From the NCBI RefSeq assembly GCF_000813425.1, contig NZ_JWIB01000031.1, forward strand, positions 1 to 64,000: a stretch of 64,000 bases of DNA. The letters run 5' to 3'. Source of the stretch: Sporosarcina sp. ZBG7A (GTDB lineage: Bacteria; Bacillota; Bacilli; Bacillales_A; Planococcaceae). Position 1 is the first letter of the stretch; each line of letters starts with the position of its first letter. Shown here one piece after another: positions 16,087 to 25,280 of the stretch. The translations under genes and the position numbers were made by a program. The notes under the pieces were generated by a model. It searched no databases, had not been told where the DNA came from, and was given only the letters and a program-made list of their open reading frames with translations.

Positions 16087-17337
16087 ATGAACCAACTGCC
16101 TGAACGTAAAATTATTTGCATTGACATGCGTAGCTTTTACGCGAGTTGTGCAGCCGCCATTGAAGGACTGGATGTAATGGAAACGCCAATCGCGATTATT
16201 GGGAACAAAGAGCGAAAAGGAGGCGTTGTGTTGGCAGCATCCCCTCCGCTCAAAAAACGTTTTGGCATTAAGACAGGGATGCGTCTTTTTGAAATCCCGG
16301 ATGATCCCTCCATACAACTAATTGAACCCAAGATGGAGTTTTATATAAAGGTTTCGATGGAGATCACTCATTTGTTGAACCAATATGTCCCAAAAGAAGC
16401 CATTCACGTGTATAGCATAGATGAAAGTTTTGTTGACTTAGATGGAACGGAGAAACTTTGGGGACCCGCAAGAGAAACCGTTGCACGCATTCAGGATGAT
16501 TTACTTCGCCAATTCCAACTGCAATCCGCATGTGGGATGGGGCCAAACATGCTGTTGTCTAAACTTGCACTGGATTTGGAAGCGAAGAAAACTGGGTTTG
16601 CTCACTGGGGCTACGAGGATGTGCCAACGAAATTATGGCCTATCGCACCGCTTAGTGAAATGTGGGGGATTGGAAGAAGAACTGAACACACGTTAAATGA
16701 AATGGGTATTTACTCCGTTGGTGATTTGGCGCACGCGTCCCTAGTCCAGCTGGAAGAGAAGTTCGGTGTTATGGGGAATCAGCTTTACCACCATGCACAC
16801 GGGATTGATTTGTCTGATCTCGGGGCTCCTCTAATTGAGGGGCAAGTCAGCTACGGTAAAGGGCAAATTCTTTTCCGGGATTATTGTCGCCGTGAGGATG
16901 TGCTTGCCGTGGTGCTCGAAATGTGTGAAGACGTCGCAATGCGTGCTCGCACTGCAAGGCGTGCCGGCCGGACGGTTCACTTATCTGTTGGCTACTCTAA
17001 AAATGCGTTAGGTGGCGGGTTTAGCCGTTCCAAATCCCTTGTAGAAGAGACGAACGATACGATGAAAATTTACAAACTCTGTACAGAACTGTTCGATACA
17101 TTTCACGATGGACGCCCCGTCCGCCAACTGTCGCTAAGTTTGTCCAATCTAGTTGAGGAGCATTCGATGCAACTAAGCTTGTTTGACCAGCATAAATGGA
17201 AGAAACGAAAGCTTGGTGAGACGGTGGATGAACTCCGCAGTAAATACGGATCAGCTGCCGTTTTACGTGCTGTATCGTATACCGATGCAGGGACAGCACG
17301 CCATCGAGCGGGGCTGATTGGTGGACATGTGAAATGA
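16087..17337 (+). CDS. uvrX: UvrX-type Y-family DNA polymerase
   Basis: A 416-residue translesion polymerase. The first catalytic Asp is in IDMRSFYASCAA, the second pair in YSIDESFVDL, and the fingers carry GVVLAASPPLKK. A helix-hairpin-helix (MWGIGRRTEHTLNEMG) and a little-finger domain follow, with a C-terminal clamp-binding type segment QLSLF near residue 370. It copies damaged DNA during the SOS response. ATG 16087 has GGAGGAG upstream, and a LexA box sits before it. The YolD-like gene follows 17 bases later, a conserved pairing in Bacillales and their phages. Confidence 0.92.
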   Translation: MNQLPERKIICIDMRSFYASCAAAIEGLDVMETPIAIIGNKERKGGVVLAASPPLKKRFGIKTGMRLFEIPDDPSIQLIEPKMEFYIKVSMEITHLLNQYVPKEAIHVYSIDESFVDLDGTEKLWGPARETVARIQDDLLRQFQLQSACGMGPNMLLSKLALDLEAKKTGFAHWGYEDVPTKLWPIAPLSEMWGIGRRTEHTLNEMGIYSVGDLAHASLVQLEEKFGVMGNQLYHHAHGIDLSDLGAPLIEGQVSYGKGQILFRDYCRREDVLAVVLEMCEDVAMRARTARRAGRTVHLSVGYSKNALGGGFSRSKSLVEETNDTMKIYKLCTELFDTFHDGRPVRQLSLSLSNLVEEHSMQLSLFDQHKWKKRKLGETVDELRSKYGSAAVLRAVSYTDAGTARHRAGLIGGHVK

Positions 17338-17354
17338 CGGAAGGAGACAATACG

Positions 17355-17687
17355 ATGTTACGAGATCGCGGAAAGATTAAATGGACGGCGCTGATGCTAC
17401 CGGAACACGTCGAGCGATTGCGCGCATGGCAAGCAGAAGATGCAGTCCAGGTGCGGAGCGAACCTGACGAACAGCAACTGGAGGAGTGGAATTACATCAT
17501 CGCTGCCGCCATGGAAACTCATCGAGCCATCACCATCACGCATTGGCAAACCGGTAAACCCGCGTCCAATGACTTTTACGTTCATTGTCTAGAACCAGAA
17601 AGAAAGCAGTTACGCGTTGTGACGATTGATGGGGTGGCACGCATTCTTTCGCTTCTCGATATTGAAACTATTTCTGAAATCGGATAA
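17355..17687 (+). CDS. YolD-like protein
   Basis: A 110-residue protein of the YolD-like family: N-terminal RDRGKIKWTALMLPEHVE, a central acidic helix, and a C-terminal VVTIDGVARILSLLDIETI. Members are nearly always encoded with a UvrX/ImuB-type polymerase and are thought to act as accessory factors of mutagenic repair. I chose ATG 17355 because AAGGAGA precedes it; a frame-matched ATG at 17334 overlaps the uvrX stop and lacks a site. It shares the LexA-controlled transcript with uvrX. Confidence 0.85.
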   Translation: MLRDRGKIKWTALMLPEHVERLRAWQAEDAVQVRSEPDEQQLEEWNYIIAAAMETHRAITITHWQTGKPASNDFYVHCLEPERKQLRVVTIDGVARILSLLDIETISEIG

Positions 17688-17767
17688 TTCGAAACAAATA
17701 CTATCCGATTGGTGTAAGAATCTGCTAAACTATTCAAAGTCCTATTATAGATTGGCAGGGGAATCCA

Positions 17768-19522
17768 TTGAACGTACTCACTCAGCTTGGCTGGTTTTTT
17801 AAACAGCGTAAAAAGCATTATGCAATTGGAATTGCAGCACTTGTACTCGTTTCTATTTTGCAGCTACTGCCGCCAAAAATCATCGGGTATATCGTCGATG
17901 ACATTACGAAAGGAACGTTAACTGCCAACCAGATGATGAAATGGTTGGTTATCCTTGCGATTGCAGGGGTCGCAATGTATGTGTTCCGCTATCTTTGGCG
18001 GGTCATGATTTTCGGTTCGTCGATTGTACTTGCACGGACAATCCGCAAGCAATTATTCGATCATTTTTTAAAGATGTCCCCGGCTTTTTATCAAAAACGT
18101 CGAGTAGGCAACTTAATGGCGCACGCCACCAATGACGTGAGTGCGGTTCAGCAAACTGCAGGCATGGGCGTGTTAACCCTATTCGATTCGATTTTAACAG
18201 GTGGATTCGTCATCTTGACGATGGCATTGACGATTAACTGGAAATTGACGCTTATTGCCCTTATTCCGATTCCACTCATGATTGTGTTAACAAGTTTTTA
18301 TGGCAAATTGCTGCGTCGTCATTTCCGGACTGCTCAAGAAGCATTCTCCAGCATGAACGATAAGACACAAGAGAGCATCTCCGGTGTGAAAGTTATTAAA
18401 ACGTTTGGACAGCAAAAAGAGGACATCGAAGATTTCAGACAATTATCGGATGAAGTCGTGGAGAAAAACATGCGGGTTGCCCGTGTAGACGCTTTATTCG
18501 ACCCGACAATTGGTGCGATTTTTGCAGTTTCTTCTATTATTTCGTTTATATTCGGTGCTCGTTTTATCCTCGCTGGCGAAATGAGTGTAGGGGATATGGT
18601 CGCATTTAGCACGTATCTGGGATTGTTGACATGGCCAATGCTTGCATTTGGATTTCTGTTCAATATTGTGGAACGAGGCAATGCTTCGTATACACGAATC
18701 CGGGAATTGCTGTCTGTCGATCCTGAAGTGGTCGATGTGAAAGGTGCAATTGATGAACGACCAAGAGGGGATCTTTCTGTCGACATTGAAGCCTTTACGT
18801 TCCCCGGAGATCCGAAACCCGCACTTTCAGATGTCCACTTCACGTTGAGGCAAGGTGAAACACTCGGAATCGTAGGGAAAACTGGTTCCGGAAAAACAGC
18901 TATTTTGAAACTGTTGCTACGAGAGTTTGACGACTATGATGGTGTCATTTCATACGGAGGACATTCCATCCATCAATATAAACAACAACGGCTCCGTGAA
19001 TCCATTGGCTATGTCCCACAAGATCATTTCCTATTTTCAACAACATTGGCGGAAAATATCGCCTTTACGAATCCGACGGTTCCGACAGAAGAAATTCATA
19101 ATGCCGCGCGACTTGCACATATCCATGATGACATAGAAGGGTTCGCAGAGGGGTATCGAACGATTGTAGGGGAGCGCGGAGTGTCGTTATCCGGGGGACA
19201 AAAACAACGAATCTCGATTGCCCGTGCCTTACTCATGCAACCGGAGTTACTTATTTTAGACGATTCTCTTTCGGCAGTGGATGCAAAGACAGAAGAAGCC
19301 ATTCTTCGTTCACTGAAAGAAACGCGTAGTGGGGAAACGACAATCATTACATCACATCGGTTGAGCGCTATTCAACATGCGCACCAAATAATTGTCATGG
19401 ATAAAGGTACAATTGCAGAGTCCGGTACCCATGCAGAATTAATGGAGTTGGACGGAAAATACAAAGAAATGTACGACTTACAACAACTCGAAGCGTCTGT
19501 AGAACAAGGGGGTGAGGCATAA
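17768..19522 (+). CDS. heterodimeric ABC multidrug exporter, first subunit (YheI/BmrC-like)
   Basis: A 584-residue half-transporter: six membrane helices in the first 300 residues and a nucleotide-binding domain with Walker A GKTGSGKT, signature LSGGQKQR and Walker B LLILDDSLSAVD. The catalytic glutamate after Walker B is Asp, so its own ATP site is degenerate, while its signature motif is intact. The TM part (MSPAFYQKRRVGNLMA, then FGARFILAGEMSVGDMVAF) resembles B. subtilis YheI (BmrC). The start is TTG behind AGGGGAA. It overlaps the next gene by one base (TAATG). With its partner it should pump drugs or lipids out of the cell. Confidence 0.9.
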   Translation: MNVLTQLGWFFKQRKKHYAIGIAALVLVSILQLLPPKIIGYIVDDITKGTLTANQMMKWLVILAIAGVAMYVFRYLWRVMIFGSSIVLARTIRKQLFDHFLKMSPAFYQKRRVGNLMAHATNDVSAVQQTAGMGVLTLFDSILTGGFVILTMALTINWKLTLIALIPIPLMIVLTSFYGKLLRRHFRTAQEAFSSMNDKTQESISGVKVIKTFGQQKEDIEDFRQLSDEVVEKNMRVARVDALFDPTIGAIFAVSSIISFIFGARFILAGEMSVGDMVAFSTYLGLLTWPMLAFGFLFNIVERGNASYTRIRELLSVDPEVVDVKGAIDERPRGDLSVDIEAFTFPGDPKPALSDVHFTLRQGETLGIVGKTGSGKTAILKLLLREFDDYDGVISYGGHSIHQYKQQRLRESIGYVPQDHFLFSTTLAENIAFTNPTVPTEEIHNAARLAHIHDDIEGFAEGYRTIVGERGVSLSGGQKQRISIARALLMQPELLILDDSLSAVDAKTEEAILRSLKETRSGETTIITSHRLSAIQHAHQIIVMDKGTIAESGTHAELMELDGKYKEMYDLQQLEASVEQGGEA

Positions 19523-21300
19523 TGGCAGAAGTGAAACAAACAAAATTGTCAGCTCGTGGACAATGGGAAGTATTCGTCCGGCTTCTCCAATACTTGAAAC
19601 CTCACAAAATGTCGATTGCGTTTGCGCTGCTACTCCTTGCACTCACGATTACAGGCAGTATCGTGAGTCCGCTCCTGATTCAATCATTCATCGATAATCA
19701 TCTCGTACCCTTGAATTTCGAGCGAGCGAGTGTCATCCGATTACTCGTTACGTATGTCGCAATTCAGGTGACGGTTGTTGTGATTTCCTATTTCCAGTCA
19801 CTTCGCTTTCAAAGAATTGCGCTTAAGATTATCCAGCAAATACGAATCGATGCGTTCACTAAAGTACAAGGACTCGGAATGCGTTATTTCGATAAAACAC
19901 CGGCGGGTGCAATTGTTTCGCGTGTGACGAACGATACGGAAGCGATCAAGGAAATGTTCGTGAGCGTTGTCGTCACATTCTTGCAGGCGATTTTCGGAGT
20001 CATTGGCGTCTACATTGCGCTGTTTTCACTAGATGCGAAACTGGCGCTGTATTCTATGGTCTTGTTACCCTTATTCATTGCTCTAATATCAGTCTATCGT
20101 CACTACAGCGCTGATTTTTATCAAGATATCCGAGAACGGCTTAGTCAATTGAATGGCAAGATATCCGAGTCACTCTCAGGAATGGGTATGATCCAAGCAT
20201 TCCGCCAAGAAAAGCGGCTAGCGGATGAATTCGAATCGATCAACGATGGACACTATCGGGCTGGCATCCGGAACATCAAGTTCGACAGTATTCTACTAGG
20301 ACCGTTCATTGACTTGCTATATGCTGCAGCGGTCGTCTGTACGCTTGCATACTTCGGTTTCACGTCACTTTCAACGGCAGTCGACGTAGGGGTAATTTAT
20401 GCATTTACGACCTTGCTTAGCCGCCTGTTCCAACCCGTACAGCAAGTGATGAACCGGATGTCTATTTTCCAGCAGGCGCTCGTTTCTGCATCGCGCGTTT
20501 TCACACTCATTGACGAACCGGACATGGAACCTGTTCAACAAGTGAAAAAGGACACAAAGATTACAGAAGGAACTATTAGCTTTGCAGGCATCACATTTAG
20601 CTATGATGGCAAAACGGATGTATTAAAAGACATTTCGTTTACCGCCAATGCTGGAGAGACTGTTGCACTCGTCGGACATACAGGCAGTGGGAAAAGTTCA
20701 ATCATCAACTTACTTATGCGCTTTTATGAGTACGAGCACGGTTCTATTACCATTGACGGACGTTCCTTAAAGTCCTATCCAATGGAGGAATTGCGTAACA
20801 AAGTCGGCCTCGTCCTTCAAGATCCGTTCATGTTTTATGGCGATGTTGAAAGTAATATTCGCCTGCATAACGAATCGATGACATCCGAAGAAGTCCGGGC
20901 GGCATCAGAGTTTGTACAAGCGAATAAATTCATTGAACAATTAGAAGGGAACTATGCGCACAAAGTGATGGAGCGCGGAGCCACATTGTCGAGTGGACAG
21001 CGACAGCTCATTGCATTTGCACGCACGATGGCAGTGGATCCGAAAATCCTTGTGCTGGATGAAGCGACCGCCAATATCGATACCGAAACGGAAATCGCAA
21101 TCCAAGCTAGCCTGCAAAAGATGCGGAAAGGGCGGACGACGATTGCCATTGCACACCGTCTTAGTACGATTCAAGATGCAGAGCTGATTTTAGTATTGCA
21201 TAAGGGAGAGATTGCTGAACGAGGAACCCATCAGCAACTTCTCAGCATGAAGGGGCTCTATTATAAGATGTATCAGCTACAAAATGGTCAGCCTGCCTAA
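19522..21300 (+). CDS. heterodimeric ABC multidrug exporter, second subunit (YheH/BmrD-like)
   Basis: A 592-residue half-transporter with six membrane helices followed by an ATPase domain: Walker A GHTGSGKSS, Walker B ILVLDEATANID with an intact catalytic Glu, but signature LSSGQRQL instead of LSGGQ. Combined with the first subunit, the canonical ATP site would be formed by this protein's Walker motifs and the partner's LSGGQ; the other site would be non-hydrolytic. This is the pattern of BmrCD and TM287/288. It lacks the extra extracellular insertion of B. subtilis BmrD (shorter by about 80 residues). ATG overlaps the preceding stop. Confidence 0.9.
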   Translation: MAEVKQTKLSARGQWEVFVRLLQYLKPHKMSIAFALLLLALTITGSIVSPLLIQSFIDNHLVPLNFERASVIRLLVTYVAIQVTVVVISYFQSLRFQRIALKIIQQIRIDAFTKVQGLGMRYFDKTPAGAIVSRVTNDTEAIKEMFVSVVVTFLQAIFGVIGVYIALFSLDAKLALYSMVLLPLFIALISVYRHYSADFYQDIRERLSQLNGKISESLSGMGMIQAFRQEKRLADEFESINDGHYRAGIRNIKFDSILLGPFIDLLYAAAVVCTLAYFGFTSLSTAVDVGVIYAFTTLLSRLFQPVQQVMNRMSIFQQALVSASRVFTLIDEPDMEPVQQVKKDTKITEGTISFAGITFSYDGKTDVLKDISFTANAGETVALVGHTGSGKSSIINLLMRFYEYEHGSITIDGRSLKSYPMEELRNKVGLVLQDPFMFYGDVESNIRLHNESMTSEEVRAASEFVQANKFIEQLEGNYAHKVMERGATLSSGQRQLIAFARTMAVDPKILVLDEATANIDTETEIAIQASLQKMRKGRTTIAIAHRLSTIQDAELILVLHKGEIAERGTHQQLLSMKGLYYKMYQLQNGQPA

Positions 21301-21363
21301 TATCCTAACTCAAGAGACAATTCCTTGAGCAGCTTCAACGAAAAATTAAAGCGATTAGATACA

Positions 21364-21428
21364 GGGAGTACCTTCCGTCTTTTGGGATGTCTTAGTCGGC
21401 AACCAGTAACAAGACTCAAGGTACTTCC
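21364..21428 (+). terminator. long structured hairpin after the ABC exporter genes
   Basis: GGGAGTACCTT (21364-21374) pairs with AAGGTACTTCC (21418-21428), and inside it GTCTT (21377-21381) pairs with AAGAC (21411-21415). TTTTG follows. It may end the ABC exporter transcript; the long loop is unusual for a simple terminator. Confidence 0.45.
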
Positions 21429-21605
21429 TTTTGTTAGGTTTTCAGTACCCTTGTATTTAAGAATGAAATTAACGTTATTAGAATTCGAACCTATTTGAAA
21501 GAAACCCGAAAAATATAGTAGAAAGAAAGTGTTATTACCCATTTAGCTGTTTCATCGTAAACCATGATCTATAAAAATCTATTAGAGGCTACTTCCTTGA
21601 CCGAT

Positions 21606-21627
21606 TATCACTTGAGTAGTAAATTGA
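21606..21627. promoter_or_regulatory. probable MarR operator 1
   Basis: This 22-base element (core CACTTGAGTAGTAAATTGA) agrees at 19 of 22 positions with one at 22105-22126. It lies between a possible -35 TTGACC (21597-21602) and the marR start, fitting autorepression. Confidence 0.6.
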
Positions 21628-21631
21628 TGAT

Positions 21632-21646
21632 ATAGGAGGTTCCTAT
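21632..21646 (+). promoter_or_regulatory. inverted repeat enclosing the marR ribosome site
   Basis: ATAGGA-GGT-TCCTAT is a perfect 6-base inverted repeat that contains the AGGAGG site of the MarR gene. A hairpin here would mask the site in RNA; alternatively it is chance. Confidence 0.3.
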
Positions 21647-21649
21647 TAC

Positions 21650-22093
21650 ATGAAAAAAAATACTCGTGGTTCACTTATTTGGTTAAGGTTGGTGCGATTC
21701 ACACATCAAAGCAATTTACTATCAAATGAATTTTTGAAGCAGTTTGATTTAACAACTGCTCAGTTTGATGTGATGATTCAAATCTCAACATATGGACCTT
21801 TAACACAAAGAGAACTTGCAGAAAAAGTAACGGTAACGCAAGGTGGAATTTCCCGCATGCTAGCACGTCTTGAAAAAGAACAATTAATCCATCGTAAACA
21901 GGAATGGAAGACGAAAACCATTTCTTTAACATCCAAAGGACAGGAGAAACTAGACCGTGCATTTGAGGCACAACTGGCATTTCAATCTTCGTTCTTTGAG
22001 GACTGCTTAACAGAGAAAGAACAAAAAACACTACTCGATCTTATTTCTCGAGTGCAAAAAAACGGGGAACAAAAAATTCAAAGGAACGAATGA
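21650..22093 (+). CDS. MarR-family transcriptional repressor (MhqR-like)
   Basis: A 147-residue winged-helix regulator. The recognition helix region is [30 protein letters not shown] and the wing follows in [16 protein letters not shown]. No obvious redox cysteine is present apart from one near the C-terminus (DCLTEKE). The linked genes (ring-cleavage-type dioxygenase, flavin monooxygenase, flavin reductase) match the quinone and aromatic-compound stress regulons run by MhqR-type repressors in Bacillus and Staphylococcus. Two near-identical operators, before this gene and before the dioxygenase gene, support autoregulation and control of the operon. Confidence 0.85.
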   Translation: MKKNTRGSLIWLRLVRFTHQSNLLSNEFLKQFDLTTAQFDVMIQISTYGPLTQRELAEKVTVTQGGISRMLARLEKEQLIHRKQEWKTKTISLTSKGQEKLDRAFEAQLAFQSSFFEDCLTEKEQKTLLDLISRVQKNGEQKIQRNE

Positions 22094-22104
22094 ATTTTTT
22101 GTTC

Positions 22105-22126
22105 TATCACTTGACTAGTTAACTGA
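22105..22126. promoter_or_regulatory. probable MarR operator 2
   Basis: Core CACTTGACTAGTTAACTGA, an imperfect palindrome around ACTAGT (TTGACTAGTTAA, 10 of 12 symmetric). It fills the 49-base gap between marR and the dioxygenase gene and matches operator 1 at 19 of 22 positions. Confidence 0.65.
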
Positions 22127-22142
22127 AAGGGGAAGAAAGAGA

Positions 22143-23087
22143 ATGTATACCATTCCAGGACATCACCATTTGTCGATGATTACAAAAAGTGCTACACAAA
22201 ACAATTTGTTTTTCAGTAAAATCTTAGGACTTCGTCGGGTTAAAATGACCGTCAATCAAGATGATCCATCCATGTATCACTTGTTTTATGGGGACAAGAC
22301 AGGTAGCCCAGGAACTGAATTATCTTTTTTTGAAATGCCGTTTGCCGGTCGCACTTACCGGGGGACAAATGCGATTACACAAATCGGATTGCTCGTCTCC
22401 TCTGAAGAAAGTTTAATTTATTGGAAACAGCGATTTGAAAAATATAATGTTTCCCATGGTGAAATAACGACGTATGCTCATCGTCCTGCTTTGCACTTTG
22501 AAGATTCGGAAGGATTGCGCATGGTTCTGCTTGCTTCAAACAATGAAAAGTTAGTGCACTGGAAAGCATGGGAAGAATCAGAAGTACCTATAGAACACCA
22601 GATTCAAGGAATGGGTTCAGTAGAAATAACAGTCCGTCGATTGGACAAACTCGCAAGTACCTTAACTGATGTTTTTGGCTATACAGAGGTGTCACGAACG
22701 GAAGATGTAGCCATCTTTCAATCAGTAAGTGGAGAAGTTTTTGGAGAAATTGTAGTGAAACTTTTAGATGGCCCTACTGAAAAACCAGGTCGAGGAAGTA
22801 TTCATCATTTGGCCATTCGTGTAAAAGACGGAACTGAATTAGCCTTTTGGGAAGAAAAAGTACGTTCACGCGGATTCCATTCTTCAGGCATTATCGATCG
22901 TTTTTATTTTCAAAGCTTGTATTTCCGAGAGTCGAATGGAATTTTATTCGAAATTGCGACAGATGGTCCTGGATTTACAATCGATTCTGATATCGCAACG
23001 CTCGGTTTAAAATTGGATTTGCCTCCATTTTTAGAAAGTCAACGGGACGAAATTGAAGCAAATTTAAAACCATTGGAGGATAAATAA
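22143..23087 (+). CDS. VOC-family ring-cleavage dioxygenase (MhqA/MhqO-like)
   Basis: A 314-residue protein made of two vicinal-oxygen-chelate domains in tandem (about 5-130 and 150-290). It starts with IPGHHHLSMIT, the opening of hydroquinone-type dioxygenases of Bacillus, and metal-ligand candidates are His in GHHHLS, His in SIHHLAIRV and Glu in GILFEIATD. It would open an aromatic ring such as a hydroquinone or catechol using Fe2+ and O2. ATG 22143 has AAAGGGGAAG upstream. It is directly joined to the LLM gene. Exact substrate is inferred from the family. Confidence 0.85.
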   Translation: MYTIPGHHHLSMITKSATQNNLFFSKILGLRRVKMTVNQDDPSMYHLFYGDKTGSPGTELSFFEMPFAGRTYRGTNAITQIGLLVSSEESLIYWKQRFEKYNVSHGEITTYAHRPALHFEDSEGLRMVLLASNNEKLVHWKAWEESEVPIEHQIQGMGSVEITVRRLDKLASTLTDVFGYTEVSRTEDVAIFQSVSGEVFGEIVVKLLDGPTEKPGRGSIHHLAIRVKDGTELAFWEEKVRSRGFHSSGIIDRFYFQSLYFRESNGILFEIATDGPGFTIDSDIATLGLKLDLPPFLESQRDEIEANLKPLEDK

Positions 23088-24152
23088 ATGAAGAAATATA
23101 GAATAGATGCAACAAAAGGGATGGAATTCGGATTGTATTCATTGGGTGATCATATCCTCAATCCTTTGACAGGTAGCCGCATCTCAGCTCAGCAACGAAT
23201 ACAGGAACTTGTCGAGGTAAGTCAATTAGCTGAACAAGCCGGTATTGACGTGTTCGGTGTAGGGGAAAGTCATCAGAAGTATTTTGCATCACAGGCCCAT
23301 ACGGTAATTTTAGGAGCAATTGCGCAAGCTACTCAGAAAATAAAAATCACCAGTTCTGCTACTGTGCTGAGTGTCTTAGATCCTGTACGAGTATACGAAG
23401 ATTTTTCTACAATTGATTTACTGTCTGACGGTCGTGCTGAAATTGTTGCAGGACGCGGTTCGCGAGTAGGTGCCTATCAATTATTAGGGGTTGACTTGCA
23501 AGATTACGAAGACATATTTGAAGAAAAGTTAGAGCTTCTTAAGCAGATTAATGAAGAGGAACGTATCACTTGGAAAGGAAATTACCGGGCACCTCTACAA
23601 AACGCAGAAATTCTTCCACAACCTAAAGACGGATCCCTTCCAATTTGGCGGGCTGTCGGAGGACCACCTGCAAGTGCCATTAAAGCAGGGCATATGGGGA
23701 TTCCAATGATTCTCACTACATTAGGTGGCCCCGCAATGAATTTTAAACATTCTGTAGATGCATACAGACAGGCAGCAGAAAATAATGGATTTGATGCACA
23801 AAGCTTACCAATTGGAACAACAAGCTTATTCTATGTAGCAGATACGAACAACGAAGCCTTGCAAGGTATGTATCCACATCTTAATACCGGATTCCAGGCA
23901 ATTCGAGGATCCGGTTATCCAAAACAACAATTTGCTCAGTCAACAGATTATCGTGATGCAATGATGGTTGGAAGTAAAGAACTAATTATCGAAAAGTTGC
24001 TATACCAACACGAACTTTACGGAATGCAACGATTTATGGCGCAAATTGACTTTGGCGGTGTACCATTCGATAAAATCATGAAAAATATCGAAATGATTGG
24101 AAATGACATTATCCCAGCAATTAAGAAACACACTCGAGAAAAAGGAGAATGA
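23088..24152 (+). CDS. LLM-class flavin-dependent monooxygenase
   Basis: A 354-residue luciferase-like TIM-barrel protein: FGLYSLGDHILNP at the N-terminus, then the typical VAEHAQ-like helix (QLAEQAGIDVFGVGESHQKYF), SSATVLSVLDPVRVYEDFSTIDLLSDGRAEIVAGRGSR-type core read in segments, and a C-terminal FGGVPFDKIMKNIEMIG. It uses reduced flavin supplied by a reductase, which is encoded 4 bases downstream. The stop of the dioxygenase gene and the ATG are adjacent, with GGAGG before them. Such enzymes attack aromatic, alkyl or sulfonated compounds; the target is not identifiable here. Confidence 0.88.
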   Translation: MKKYRIDATKGMEFGLYSLGDHILNPLTGSRISAQQRIQELVEVSQLAEQAGIDVFGVGESHQKYFASQAHTVILGAIAQATQKIKITSSATVLSVLDPVRVYEDFSTIDLLSDGRAEIVAGRGSRVGAYQLLGVDLQDYEDIFEEKLELLKQINEEERITWKGNYRAPLQNAEILPQPKDGSLPIWRAVGGPPASAIKAGHMGIPMILTTLGGPAMNFKHSVDAYRQAAENNGFDAQSLPIGTTSLFYVADTNNEALQGMYPHLNTGFQAIRGSGYPKQQFAQSTDYRDAMMVGSKELIIEKLLYQHELYGMQRFMAQIDFGGVPFDKIMKNIEMIGNDIIPAIKKHTREKGE

Positions 24153-24156
24153 CGTC

Positions 24157-24723
24157 ATGAAAATAGTAATAATTTCCGGATCGATTGTAGGCACAAAAAC
24201 AAAAACAGCCATGCTGAAAACTGAAGAAATTTTCCTACAGAAATACCCGGAACACGATGTACAACTATTGGATTTAGCTGACTACCAAATAGAATATAGT
24301 GATGGGCGCAACTATATTGATTACGAAGGAGACACTAAATACGTAACTGAAACAATCATGAATGCAGATGCACTGATTATTGGTACACCAGTATTTCAGG
24401 CGTCTATTCCCGCTACACTTAAAAATATTTTTGATTTACTTCCTATTCATGCATTCCGTGACAAGGTGGCTAGTATTGTCGTCACTGCAGGTACAGCAAA
24501 ACATTATTTAATGGTTGAGCAACAATTGAAACCAATTTTGGCTTATATGAAAGCACAAATTGTGCCAACATATGTTTTTATTGAAGAACAAGATTTCTTA
24601 CGTAAAGAAATTAGTAATGATGATATTATTTTTCGTTTAGATCGCCTTGCAGAAGATACGATATCAACCTTTGAAGCATTTGAAGCAATTCGAATAAAAA
24701 AAGATGAAGCCTATGGTTTTTAG
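24157..24723 (+). CDS. NAD(P)H-dependent FMN reductase
   Basis: A 188-residue flavodoxin-like reductase with the phosphate-binding loop SGSIVGTKTKTAM near the start and the flavin-contact segments TPVFQASIPATLKNIFDLL and TAGTAKHYL. It belongs to the NADPH-dependent FMN/azobenzene reductase group. It probably supplies FMNH2 to the LLM monooxygenase encoded 4 bases upstream, or reduces quinones directly. ATG 24157 is preceded by AAAGGAGAA; a longer frame into the LLM gene is not needed. Confidence 0.88.
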   Translation: MKIVIISGSIVGTKTKTAMLKTEEIFLQKYPEHDVQLLDLADYQIEYSDGRNYIDYEGDTKYVTETIMNADALIIGTPVFQASIPATLKNIFDLLPIHAFRDKVASIVVTAGTAKHYLMVEQQLKPILAYMKAQIVPTYVFIEEQDFLRKEISNDDIIFRLDRLAEDTISTFEAFEAIRIKKDEAYGF

Positions 24724-24746
24724 TTTTTAATAAGGAGCATCCTGAG

Positions 24747-24770
24747 ATGAAATACAGACAGCTTCAGTAA
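24747..24770 (+). pseudogene. possible relic start of an aldo/keto reductase gene
   Basis: A good ribosome site (AAGGAG) is followed by ATG and the codons for MKYRQLQ, then TAA. MKYRQL is the usual opening of aldo/keto reductases, so this may be the stump of a deleted fourth operon gene. The next 75 bases hold no continuing frame in phase. Confidence 0.25.
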
Positions 24771-24866
24771 ACCAAACGTTAGAACAAGTTATACGTTGGA
24801 AAATGGTATTAAGAACAACACATATTAATACCAAGTGATAAAAGAACTTGCGAACACACGAAAAAT

Positions 24867-24904
24867 GCAATGCAAACCAGTCATTCGGTTTGCATTGCTT
24901 TTTT
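24867..24904 (+). terminator. terminator of the MarR operon
   Basis: GCAATGCAAACC pairs perfectly with GGTTTGCATTGC around an 8-base loop, followed by six T. A strong intrinsic terminator. Confidence 0.9.
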
Positions 24905-25280
24905 CGTATACATACTTGGCTTATATAGACACAGGGACTTGAGTGTCAAGATTGTCGATTTTCGAACCTTGGCTCATGTCAAAAATCAAACAAAATACCA
25001 CCATAAATACCCTATGCTAACTCAATAATATAAAACGAGCGAAAGCCCATTTTGATTGATAATCCTTTCAAACTCGCTGCTAATCGCATAAAATTATCAT
25101 TGTACGTACTCGACCCAAAGGTGGCATGTTTCTATTTTTGAATACAATTCAAATGTACATTAGCCCATGCATTTTTCACAAGACGTAATAAATAATTAGA
25201 AGAAGCCATGCAGCCTCCCTAGTCCAATATTTATCAAATGATTGCAGGAGTACTGTAAAAAGATAGGGGATGTGTGAACC
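24905..25280. other. intergenic region without recognised genes
   Basis: AT-rich, with many stops in all frames. I see no RNA gene, repeat or clear promoter apart from the leader of the following methyltransferase gene (AGGGGATG before GTG). Confidence 0.4.

Noticed and set aside
24905-25280. Possible further genes in the 376-base gap after the MarR operon
   Set aside because: All frames are broken by stops and no ribosome site precedes any open stretch.
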